64,000 nt of DNA from Owenia fusiformis (taxonomy: Eukaryota; Annelida; Polychaeta; Sabellida; Oweniidae), in the NCBI GenBank assembly GCA_903813345.2, contig CAIIXF020000009.1, forward strand, positions 15,018,347 through 15,082,346, read 5' to 3'. The notes below the pieces were generated by a model. That model saw nothing but the letters and a program-made list of their open reading frames with translations, had not been told where the DNA came from and ran no database searches. Made by a program: the position numbers and the translations under genes. Shown here piece by piece: positions 20,380 to 28,644 of this stretch; position 1 is the first letter of the stretch, and every line of letters starts with the position of its first letter.

Positions 20380-20806
20380 CTAATATCCATTTTTCTCATA
20401 ATTGATTCTTTGCCCTATAACCATTACTTTCGATTTTTTCGAATTAAATTTAAAACCCCATTCAACTGCAAAAATGTCAGTTACTTTTAAAAGTTTATTC
20501 AATTGCTGCTCAGACTCGCCCATAAGCACTATATCATCGGCGAAAAATAAAGATGGAATTTTTTTACCTTTAAAGTCAAAGCCAATGTTTTCCTTTTCAA
20601 GTGAGCTTAATAAGTCGGTCATTATAATAGAAAATAATGTTGGGGAAAGGCAGCAACCTTGTTTTAAACCTGTTTCTGAGTCATACCATGGAGTTGAAAA
20701 ATTTCCAAAAACCACCTTATTAGATATACCTTCATATGTTTTCCTCAGGAGTCTCCAAAATTTACCCGAATCGAATACATGCGAAATCAAACATGAAATC
20801 CTTTAT
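20380..20806 (-). pseudogene. LINE reverse transcriptase palm with FADD
   Basis: Minus-strand segment with GKFWRLLRKTYEG, then TGLKQGCCLSPTLFSI (block around the QG motif) and SLFFADDIVLMGE, with catalytic FADD encoded at 20533-20544. GFKFNSKKSKVM follows, a typical thumb-entry block. Fingers and endonuclease are absent: the frame meets the edge of another element at 20806, and the sequence past that element (from 22872) is not recognisable as the missing part. The catalytic aspartates remain but the protein is not continuous. Confidence 0.85.
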
Positions 20807-21245
20807 CACGGGGTGCCATCGAATAATTTTGGCAACGTACCGGAGAACGACATTTTACTAAGAAATGGCAATAATTTAGCACAATATATTTTTTAACTAG
20901 AGTTCTATTTTGATTTTGACAAAAGTAAGTATTCCATACAATAACTATTTCATTCATGAGTCTGTAGGAATTATGTTGGAACCCAGTTCTGATCAAGTAC
21001 GAAGTTATTGAAATCGGCGCAGACGGACTTTACTCCGAAAGATGGTTTTTCGATTATAACTTTTTACAACATTTAAGTATAGACTTTTGAAAAAAGTACA
21101 GAATAGTTCTTATACTATTGAATAATTCTGTTATTTCTGATTCACACGACTCTGATTTGTTTAATTAAAATTTTTTTTTTTAAATATTACTTAGGAACGT
21201 AACCGGAGCTGGGAACGTAACCGGAGCAGATCAGTTGAATTATAT

Positions 21246-21682
21246 AATTTAAAAAAATAAAATATATGATTTAAAGCATATATATTATTTACAAACACAT
21301 ATGTCAGCTTACTTGGTGTGATAGAATTATAGAACACTGTCTATTAACGACTGAAAAGCAATGTTCTGTAGTTTAACTGGAAAAAATCATTCACTTTCTT
21401 ACTTGCTTAATGACCCACGCCTAGGTTTATCGAAACAAAGATGGATAACAACTGGTTTTGCATAAAACAATAAACGGGCACTCACTCAAACAGCTTACGT
21501 TTATATGGAGGGGGGGGGGGTTAGGTGAAGAATTTCAGAAAGCATATGTTGATTCGATTTGGTCGAGCACATGACAAGTACTTAACACACCTACGCTATA
21601 TACAGTTCGTTGTATCCTAACCTTTTTAATAATCTAGCATTTAAATGCTTTTATTTCCCCTGAAAAAGAGAAGTTGTCTTAG
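21246..21682. other. Left interior of the 2.06-kb element, nothing recognised
   Basis: AT-rich, with a G-run at 21511-21520. No gene seen. Confidence 0.35.
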
Positions 21683-21862
21683 AAGTATAATACATATAGG
21701 TTATTTACTGGGAGGGATTGAATATGGGTTTTATTCCGAGGGACAATATGATATTGACCGAGGGAGCGCAGCGACCGAGTGTCAATATCATATAGCCCAA
21801 GGTCAATATCATATTTTCCGAGGAATAAAACCCATATTCAATCCCGACCAGTAATAACCTAT
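21683..21862. repeat. Fold-back hairpin with a GACCGAGGGAGCGCAGCGACC centre
   Basis: AGGTTATTTACTGGGAGGGA is mirrored by CGACCAGTAATAACCT. ATTGAATATGGGTTTTATTC and ATATGATATTGACC are also mirrored. The centre, CCGAGGGAGCGCAGCGACC, is GC-rich. Confidence 0.85.
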
Positions 21863-21952
21863 TTATTCCATAATACACCCCTCTAAAATGCTACATTTGG
21901 AAAATGCAGATAACTGGTAAAAAATAACCGGGAAACCGAAAATAGGTTAATA

Positions 21953-22075
21953 TGCTCCAATACGATTTTTTCCCGGGGACAATACGATTTTTTCATGTAA
22001 TACGCTCCAATACGATTTTTTTCCCAGGGACAATACGATTTTTTCATGTAATACGATTCAATACGATTTTTATTC
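21953..22075. repeat. Short tandem repeats of an AATACGATTTTT motif
   Basis: CTCCAATACGATTTTT, GGGACAATACGATTTTTTC and ATGTAATACG alternate over about 120 bp with a period near 54 bp. Confidence 0.85.
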
Positions 22076-22944
22076 CTTCATATTTCCCTGGGAAAACAGT
22101 AGTATTATGGAATAAATGTATGTATAAACAGTATATATATACGAAATTAGTATAACAGAGTGGGTTCTAATAGTTCGCTGAACAAATACAATGGGTGAAA
22201 TCAAATGTATTATTTGCTTACTACATTTAATCACTTCATTCTCCATACAATGGTTGTTCTATGTTTGATAGCCTTTCTAAGATAAGTGCACTTATGCATG
22301 GTAAATACCAAATTTAATTTTTCACAATGGATAATTTTTTTCTTTAAATAAAATGTAATAAATACGCATTCGAACAATCCCGTATGTTTTTAAATTAGTA
22401 TATGTGCTTTAAATCATATATTTTAATTTTTTTGATTATTGATTAAATAATTCAACTGATCTGCTCCGGTTACGTTCCTAAGTAATATTTTTAAATATTT
22501 TTTTTTAATTAAACAAATCAGAGTCTTGTGAATCAGAAATAACAAAATTATTCAAAAGTATAAGGACTATTCTGTACTTTTTTCAAAAGTCTATACTTCA
22601 ATGTTGTGAAAAGTTATAATCGAAAAACCATCTTTCGGAGTTAAGTCCGTCTGCGCCGATTTCAATAACTTCGTACTTGATCAGAACTGGGTTCCAACAG
22701 AATTCCTACAAACTCATGAATGAAATAGTTATTGCATGGAATACTTACTTTTGTCAAAATCAAAATAGAACTCTAGTTAAAAAATATATTGTGCTAAATT
22801 ATTGCCATTTCTTAGTAAAATGTCTTTCTCCGGTACGTTGCCAAAATTATTCGATGGTACCCCGTGTTTATGTATTCCTCAAATCTATTTTTGAAAACCT
22901 GCATCAAACCTACACCATAGTCTTTGCTTAAAATCAGTTAATAG

Positions 22945-23029
22945 TGACATCGTACATCAAAAGTGTACTACGGTATATTTTGTCACTGTCATGTGACTGT
23001 ACCTTGTCGATGGATAGGCGTGATTCTTA
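22945..23029. repeat. Inverted partner of the 15461-15540 segment
   Basis: Reverse-complement match over about 80 bp, including GTGACATCGTACATCAAAAG and GACTGTACCTTGTCGATGG. Confidence 0.85.
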
Positions 23030-23035
23030 AACTAA

Positions 23036-23292
23036 ATAATTTCCATAATATGGTTGAAAATAGTTGCAACCATTTGGTAAAATGCAACTTAAACAATCAA
23101 TGGTTTGTAATGGTTGCAAATGATTCCATAATTTCAATGATATGCAACCAAAATTTTCAACCAAATTTTAATGGTTGAAATGTGATGGTTGGAAACCATT
23201 TCAAATGGTTGCAGCAATGGTTACGCAATGATTTTTAATGGTTACGCAATGGTTTTTAACGGTTGAAATTCGGAAAAAATAGTTGTTTTTTT
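23036..23292. repeat. Degenerate AATGGTTGCAA-rich repeat, copy 2 (inverted)
   Basis: Many degenerate AATGGTTG and GGTTACGCAATG units, the reverse complement of 6310-6596, ending in the same ATAGTTGTTTTTTTC block. Confidence 0.8.
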
Positions 23293-23298
23293 CTAAGG

Positions 23299-23343
23299 GA
23301 GATGAGTTGTCTAGGGGATGAGTTGTCCAAGGATGAGTTGTCT
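23299..23343. repeat. Short 16-bp minisatellite array (third copy)
   Basis: Three units of GATGAGTTGTCTAGGG type. Relative to the neighbouring AACCATT repeat, its orientation is opposite to that seen at 6123-6304. Confidence 0.9.
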
Positions 23344-23345
23344 AA

Positions 23346-23820
23346 TAGCCCAATGACATATCAGAAGAATTAAACGATGGAGATAACAATGAAGAACTAG
23401 AATGCAGATGTAATACTTCAAAATTCAATAATGGGGATCATCAACATGTTGTAACAGGAGACCTAAAAATCATTGAAAACACAAAACTAAGGAAGCTATT
23501 TGAGAAAGGACCTAATTACAGGGAGAAAAGAAATATAAATTTCGACAACACTTACCGAGAAATCAAGAATGGAAAAAAAGAATGTGCAAAGAAATGGACT
23601 AAAAAGGAAAATATAGTAGAATCAGCATTAATGAATGGACAATTAAAGTAATGTCTAAAGTGAAAGAGAAAATTGATTGACTCAAAAGAGGAAAATTAAA
23701 GCATATAAGAAATCCAAAACAAGTGCTTCGAGATCCATGGATCTCGAAGCGCTATACATGAATTAAACAGACTAAAAGAAGAGTATGTTATAGTTCCTAT
23801 AAACAAGGCAGCTAACAACA
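23346..23820 (+). pseudogene. Penelope-like element reverse transcriptase fragment
   Basis: A stop-to-stop plus-strand frame of about 100 codons (23352-23652) contains ECRC near 23400, HVVTGDLKIIENTKLRKLF near 23440-23496 and KGPNYRE near 23506-23526. These match the N-terminal part of Penelope-like reverse transcriptases (the H-(I/V)-TGDL and KGP-(K/N)-(Y/F)-RE blocks) as I remember them. After a stop and a frameshift, VIVPINKAANN (about 23788-23820) fits the following (P)-DKA-NN block. The fragment begins at the minisatellite and is cut at 23821 by MITE sequence. No catalytic YADD-type motif remains. Confidence 0.7.
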
Positions 23821-24094
23821 GGTACGAAAAATTTCGAACGGAATGCGTGACATATTCATATTTCGCGTGAAAAGTCCGAACGAAATGCGTACGTTTTTTC
23901 CCGTCGTTCGTATTTTTGCTGTGTAGACGATCTTTTTTAGAAAATTTTCGACAGAAATATTTTTGCTTGACAATTACCAGGTAAAATGCGTATTTGCGTG
24001 ACATTTTCTGTCACGCAAAAATAACTGGCGTGACTTCAAATTCTTCAGCAAATGCGTGACAAATACGCAAATTGCGGGACAGTTGACAGGCCTG
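23821..24094. mobile_element. Truncated inverted copy of the 482-bp MITE
   Basis: Reverse complement of 19417 to about 19690, ending in the same 14-bp terminus AGTTGACAGGCCTG (24081-24094). It breaks off at the point corresponding to the C-run of the full copy, so the other half is missing. Confidence 0.9.
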
Positions 24095-24345
24095 CAGTCG
24101 TTAGTTATTTATTCCCCTGGGGCGCCCTCGGGTCATTACACATTAAAATCCATCCATATGCCTTTATTTATGGATCTGTCATCTGTCTAGTCATAAATTA
24201 AAGCTGGAATTGTAGAAATGTTAATAATTTGAGCTATTTTGAGATTTAATAATCTTTAAAATTGAACCCTTCAATGACTATCATGTTCCACGTAGGTGGG
24301 TATGAGGTAGGTTTTTATACAAAGCCGTTTCTTCAATATATTGTA

Positions 24346-24523
24346 AGCAAATTGTTTGTACTCACATCATCACATCTTTCTTTGTATTTTCAAAATTGTT
24401 TGTACTCACATCGTCACTTCTTTGTATTTTTAAAATTGTTTGTACTCAAATCGTCACTTCTTTTTTTTTGTATTTTCAAAATTGTTTGTCCTCAAATTGT
24501 CACATCTTTCTTTGTATTTGCAG
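24346..24523. repeat. Intronic tandem repeat (about 45-50 bp, four units) ending at the splice acceptor
   Basis: Units carry AAATTGTTTGTACTCA, ATCGTCAC, and TTCTTTGTATTTTCAA-type ends. In the last unit the end reads CTTTGTATTTGCAG, which is the acceptor of the following exon. Earlier units lack the AG. Confidence 0.8.
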
Positions 24524-24622
24524 AATGGCCGTGTTCCATTACACTGGGCTTGCTCAGGGAGTCACTCTGATGTTGTAGAATTCCTTCTCAACCAGAATGT
24601 GCCTATCGACGCCAGGGATGAT
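24524..24622 (+). CDS. PSMD10: Single ankyrin-repeat exon, PSMD10 (gankyrin)-like
   Basis: Ninety-nine bases encode exactly 33 residues, one ankyrin repeat, in phase 0. The acceptor is TATTTGCAG ending at 24523 and the donor GTAGGT begins at 24623. The protein contains the ankyrin signature PLHWACSGSHSDVVEFLL followed by VPIDARDD. The LHWACS...VEFLL...VP...DD spacing matches the second repeat of PSMD10, the chaperone that helps assemble the 19S proteasome base. This gene choice is from memory of the human protein; another ankyrin protein is possible. No neighbouring exon is visible on either side, so this is one exon of a gene with very long introns or an orphan duplicated exon. The flanking direct repeats allow either. 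Confidence 0.6.
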
Positions 24623-25052
24623 GTAGGTCTTAGATCTTATTTTAAATTAAATTAAGGCTTTGTATAAAAAACCTCCTACCTCATACCCACGTACTTTGGA
24701 CATGATACAGTCTTTGAAGGGTTCAATTTTAAAGATTTCTTTATCTGGCTTGTTGGACCTATGCTCGGGGTCATTAGTAAGTTATTCCCCTGGGGCTCCC
24801 TCGGGTCAATACACATTACAATGCACCCATATGCCTTTATTTATGGATATGTCATCCGTCTAGTCATAAAATAAAGCCGGAATTGTAGAAATATTAATAA
24901 TTGGAGCTATTTTGAGATTTAAAAATCTTTTAAATTGAACCCTTCAATGACTGTTTCATGTCCCACGTAGGTGGGTAAGTGGGTATAAGGTAGGAGGTTT
25001 TTTATACAAAGCCTTAAATTAAATGCTTCTTCACTTAAAGTTTATCCAATTC

Positions 25053-25688
25053 CAGTACTGTCAACCCCTAAAGATTTTCTTGCGGGACAGATTTTTTAGA
25101 CCAAGTGCCCAAAATTTGCGGGATTTTGCGGGACATCTACTAAATTCGCGGGACATTTAAGGGATTTGCGTGATTGTGCTAATAGGCCAATTTTTTTTTA
25201 TAAAATTTGCGGGATTTCGCGGGACCATTCGAGGGACAAACACCCTAATTGCGGGACAGTTAACAGGGGTACCACCAAAAACTTCATAGAGGGACAGATT
25301 TTTTAGACAAAGTGCCCTAAATTTGCGGGATTTCGCGGGACATCCACCTAAATTTGCAGGATGTCCCGGGACATTCAAGGGATTTGCGTGATTGGGACTA
25401 ATGTAAAAGCGTGTAAAAGTACTTAAATCAAACTTTCAGATACTGATTAATCAAATATAATGCACCGTTACATTGTAACTTAAATAAACGTCAACACAAT
25501 TTCACAAAATACGCATAGGAATATTATTATACTTCATTGTAATTTATCAAAAACAAAAACCATGCTTCAGGTGTGATTACCGTAATCTAACACGAAATTC
25601 AAAAATTTGGAACAATACTTTGCACTTCTGGCGTCGTGACCAACTGAAACGCTTACCCCCATAATGTTATATATTAAAATGTACCTAT
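25053..25688. mobile_element. hAT-like repeat with subterminal GCGGGA motifs, copy 2 (inverted)
   Basis: Begins CAGTACTGTCAACCCCTAAA and is the reverse complement of 3592-4222 along its whole length, with small differences. Many GCGGGATTTCGCGGGAC-type units occupy 25080-25385. The 73-codon minus frame at 25157-25378 is a chance frame through these units. Confidence 0.75.
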
Positions 25689-25702
25689 TCATATACTGTA
25701 GG

Positions 25703-25728
25703 CATGGGCTTTCAATTGAAAGCCCATG
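25703..25728. repeat. Perfect 26-bp palindrome
   Basis: CATGGGCTTTCAA is followed directly by its reverse complement TTGAAAGCCCATG, with no loop. One half also occurs at 8718-8730. Confidence 0.95.
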
Positions 25729-25786
25729 ATATAGGGGTTCGATTAATCTACATCAAATTATAGGAAATGAGGTTACTTTTCTAGAT

Positions 25787-26666
25787 AGGGTTTGTAGAAA
25801 AAACCGGGTACTGGGTAGTAAATCCTCCATGCTGGGTTCAAACTTGGTACCCAGTCAAAAAAAACGGGTACCCAAAAAACGAAATATACGAATATACAAC
25901 ATAATTAGATCATTAGAAAACCTGTACGATTTGTTTTGAATTATAAAAATGTATGTTACTTCCTTCAAAATTGAGCTAGAAGCTTCAAATAAAAAGCATT
26001 TTAAGGCTCTTTTCTTCTTCTATCATCATGGTCATATTTCCATTGGTAATGAAGGGGGGGGGGGGTGCGATCGCACCCCCTCCTGGCTATGCCAATGACA
26101 TTGTAAGACGATGTAAAAAACAAGACAAATCAATCTTACTCTATTTTCAATACTTCGTATGTTGGTACATGAATTGTTTTGATTATGATTTAAACCTGTA
26201 AATAGCTATCGTTGCTTTAGCAGAGAGGTGACGTGTGTTAATTTAAATGATGCAACGTGTAAGATTTTGATTATTAATCATAATTTAAGTTATCCCAATT
26301 TTCGACAAATTGTCCACTGAATTGTAAATTGTTATGTCTTACAATGTCATAGGCGTAGCCAGGAGAGGGTGCGATGGTGCGATCGCACCCCCCCCATAAC
26401 CAATGAAAATATGACCATGACGATAGAGGAAGAAAAGAGCCTTAAAATATGCTTTTTATTTGAAGCTTCTAGCTCAATTTTGAAGGATGTTACATACATT
26501 TTTGTAAATTCAAAACAAATCTTACACGTTTTCTCATAATCTATTATGTTATATACCGTATTCGTATTTTCCGTTTTTTGGGTTCCCGTTTTTTTTGACC
26601 GGGTACCAAGTTTGAACCCAGCATGGAGGATTTACTACCCGGTACCCGTGTTTTTCTACAAACCCT
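25787..26666. mobile_element. 880-bp fold-back element with about 330-bp arms and an 8-bp imperfect duplication
   Basis: Arms 25787 to about 26112 and about 26338-26666 are inverted copies: AGGGTTTGTAGAAAAA, the ACTACCC/GGGTAGT block, TTGGTACC, TAGAAGCTTCAAATAAAAAG, and a GGTGCGATCGCACC palindrome by a G- or C-run. Flanks are TTCTAGAT (25779-25786) and TTCTAGAA (26667-26674), seven of eight bases equal, which fits a hAT-type duplication. No transposase. Confidence 0.85.
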
Positions 26667-26944
26667 TTCTAGAAATCAGCGTCCATTTATTGTAACTCGC
26701 GTTTGCTAATATTTGCTCAGTTCTGAGATGAAGGCCACACGGGTAGTAAAAAGGCCAACGTTGGAACTATTTGTGACCTACATCCCTATTTTCGTAATTA
26801 AAATGAAAGTTGAACCTTTCCCCTTTATTTTGATACCAAACAACAGCATGCTAGGTACTTAAAATTAGGTAAACTTTACTCCTCAAAAGTGCAAAAACTT
26901 AGCTTCTTATAAAAGATAAGATAATCACAATATAGGGGATTGCA
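26667..26944. other. Interval without recognised features
   Basis: No gene or repeat partner seen. Confidence 0.35.
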
Positions 26945-27069
26945 ACAATTTCGGAAATTCGCGGAGGTCAAAGCCACATTTGCGGGACTTCGCGGGACAC
27001 GCGAATTAGCCTAATTTTGATCAAATTCGCGGGATAATCCCACCATTCGCGGGACACTTGACAGCTCTG
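26945..27069. mobile_element. Terminal fragment of a CGCGGGA-type hAT-like repeat
   Basis: Dense TTCGCGGGACAC and TTTGCGGGACTTCGCGGGAC motifs lead to TTGACAGCTCTG, whose reverse complement CAGAGCTGTCAA fits the shared CAG-NN-CTGTCAA terminus. The opposite terminus was not found. Confidence 0.6.
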
Positions 27070-27246
27070 CAATTCCAGGACTTAAAGTCCTGCGCTCCAA
27101 TGATTGTTCAGGCAGTGCTTATCCAATCCCAGGAGAAAGTACTATGTGTTGCAAACTTAAATGACTTACCTCAATACATTTCTGAGTGTATTTGGATTCT
27201 TATTATGTACAGGTTGAATCCCCAATTGCATAAGTTCATCGGCTGA

Positions 27247-27461
27247 ACCAAGAGATTTTCCTTTTACATGGAATATTTACGCACTTTTCAAGATGTCGGA
27301 AGGGGAGCCCAATTAATTTGTAGAGCCCAGATATACCAATAGATGGAGGAATTTAGCGATTGGTACATGTACACACCGGGCTCTGCAAATTAAGGGGGTT
27401 CCCCTTCCAACATCTTGAAAAGTGCGTATAGATTATTCCTGATGTAAAACGAAAATCTCCT
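27247..27461. mobile_element. Hairpin MITE, 215 bp
   Basis: GAGATTTTCCTTTTACAT (27251) is mirrored by ATGTAAAACGAAAATCTC ending near 27459, and ACGCACTTTTCAAGATGT by ACATCTTGAAAAGTGCGT. AGCCCAATTAATTTG is also mirrored. The loop is about 25-30 bp. Confidence 0.85.
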
Positions 27462-27549
27462 AGTTCTGCCAACTGACCTTTAGCATTTTATTGTTGTAGA
27501 AGTCAATTGTACCAATCAATAGTACCAGTAAAAGTAAAAAATATAAGGT

Positions 27550-28125
27550 GCTAGTAGGTCATGCTAATAAGTTTCCAAAAAACTAATTCATAAGTAGATA
27601 ATCCGTTGTAAACTTCAAGAATATCAAAATCTAATATTTTTTATTTTTTGTGGACCCCTGTCAAACCCCTCAATAATAAGTAAATGGTAATGTTGACAAG
27701 TGCTCAACATGTGAAAACATATGTAGAAATATATGTTTTATCATTTAAAGATATCAAAACAATTGGCGGATCAACAAAAAACAAGGTGATGTTAAAAGAA
27801 AGTGAACTTAATGGAACAATCCTCTTTAATCATTTTTAATGCAAAATATAATCAGACAGACGATCTTATTTTCAATTAAACAGATAAAATCAATATGTCA
27901 TGCTAATAACCTTTCTAAAAACCGATGCATAAGTAGATAATCCGTTGTAAACTTCAAAAATATCCAAATCTAATATTTTTTAATTTTTTGTGGACCCCTG
28001 TTAAACCCCTCAATATTAAGTAAACGGTAATGTTGACGAGTGCTCAACAAGTGAAAACGTGTGCAGGAATATATGTTTTATCATTTAAACTCATCAAAAC
28101 GATTGCAGGATGAACAGGAGGAAAC
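27550..28125. repeat. Tandem direct duplication, period 339 bp
   Basis: CATAAGTAGATAATCCGTTG occurs at 27589 and 27928. The copies share TGTGGACCCCTGT-AAACCCCT, AGTGCTCAACA and ATATATGTTTTATCATTTAA. No coding. Confidence 0.9.
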
Positions 28126-28404
28126 AGCTTAATTAAGGCTTATCTGAAAAATTCCTTTATCCCTAACAGTCTTGAAAAGAGAGCACAATCATTTTTTCAA
28201 TGCTGTTTCCTTGGTAACATTCACTTTTGTTTTCTGTTACTTGAATATTAGAAAATTGTTTCTTTTTATATAGATAGTGTCTGTTATTTGTTTAGATCTG
28301 TCACCCAGTTTTTCTTTAGTGTACAATTTGTACTGATCCTGGCCACTTTGCTCCATTTCCCAAAGATGAACCAGGTTCTCAAGCAGAATGTTGTTTTATG
28401 ATTA
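28126..28404. other. Interval without recognised features
   Basis: No gene or repeat partner seen. Confidence 0.35.
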
Positions 28405-28590
28405 TTCTCTACAAGTTTGGATCGATTAACTTAAATAGTGTTACCTTCATCTTCATCTTATTCTGCCATCTCCACAATTTCACATTATACTTTGCGCACA
28501 TGCTGCCCTGAGAGAGCTCATGCTCATGATTGTGCACGTAATCATGTCCTGCAATCCTACTGTCCTGCCATCCTACTGATGGGAGTGATT
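28405..28590. repeat. Dispersed repeat, copy 2 (first copy at 13430-13620)
   Basis: Same orientation and order of conserved blocks as 13430-13620, with clear divergence. A CCTACTGTCCTGCCATCCTACTG doublet is specific to this copy (28553-28577). Confidence 0.75.
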
Positions 28591-28644
28591 TAAGTAAATT
28601 ATGTTCATGAGTATGAAATAATATGATAGTATTATGGGAGCTAC

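Larger units (their letters stand above)
18602..20806 (-). mobile_element. Truncated LINE (non-LTR retrotransposon), minus strand
   Basis: Plus-strand bases 18602-18640 are T-rich (TTTTTTTTTTTATTATTTTT type), which on the minus strand is a 3' A-rich tail. Upstream on the minus strand lie a C-terminal domain with a CCHC-like knuckle (18819-19416), the post-palm region (19899-20379) and the palm with FADD (20380-20790). The 5' half with endonuclease and early reverse transcriptase blocks is missing. Two DNA elements disrupt it, at 19417-19898 and 20807-22866. Clade not assigned. Confidence 0.85.
20807..22866. mobile_element. 2060-bp element, about 430-bp inverted termini starting CACGGGG, TTTAT duplication
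   Basis: Left arm 20807 to about 21245 and right arm about 22450-22866 are inverted copies. They begin CACGGGGTGCCATCGAATAA on the left and CACGGGGTACCATCGAATAA on the right. TTTAT flanks both ends (20802-20806 and 22867-22871). The inner ends of the arms carry GGAACGTAACCGGAGC, doubled on the left. A CAC start and a 5-bp duplication recall Transib-type elements, but the heptamer does not match well and no transposase is present, so superfamily is open. The interior holds a hairpin (21683) and short tandem repeats (21953). Confidence 0.85.
24105..25010. repeat. Direct repeat pair flanking an exon
   Basis: 24105-24325 and about 24770-25010 match in direct orientation: TTATTCCCCTGGGGC-CCCTCGGGTCA, ATATGCCTTTATTTATGGAT, TAGTCATAAA-TAAAGC and TTGAACCCTTCAATGACT. 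The stretch 24653-24743 is the reverse complement of the repeat's last third (GGCTTTGTATAAAA, CCTACCTCATACCCACGTA). The exon at 24524-24622 lies between the two direct copies. Confidence 0.85.

Noticed and set aside
22677-22931. 84-codon plus-strand frame near the right arm of the 2.06-kb element
   Set aside because: It lies mostly in the inverted terminus and its counterpart in the left arm is broken; no domain seen.
3592-25688. Polinton/Maverick with 0.63-kb terminal repeats
   Set aside because: No protein-primed polymerase, integrase, ATPase or capsid-like frame in between, and no 6-bp duplication at the outer ends.
3592-25688. One giant palindrome centred near 14.7 kb
   Set aside because: Only two of the inverted pairs (3592/25053 and 6310/23036) share that centre; other inverted pairs have different centres and most of the DNA is not mirrored.
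27058-27246. 62-codon plus-strand frame
   Set aside because: No recognisable domain, no splice support, and it starts within the hAT-like fragment.
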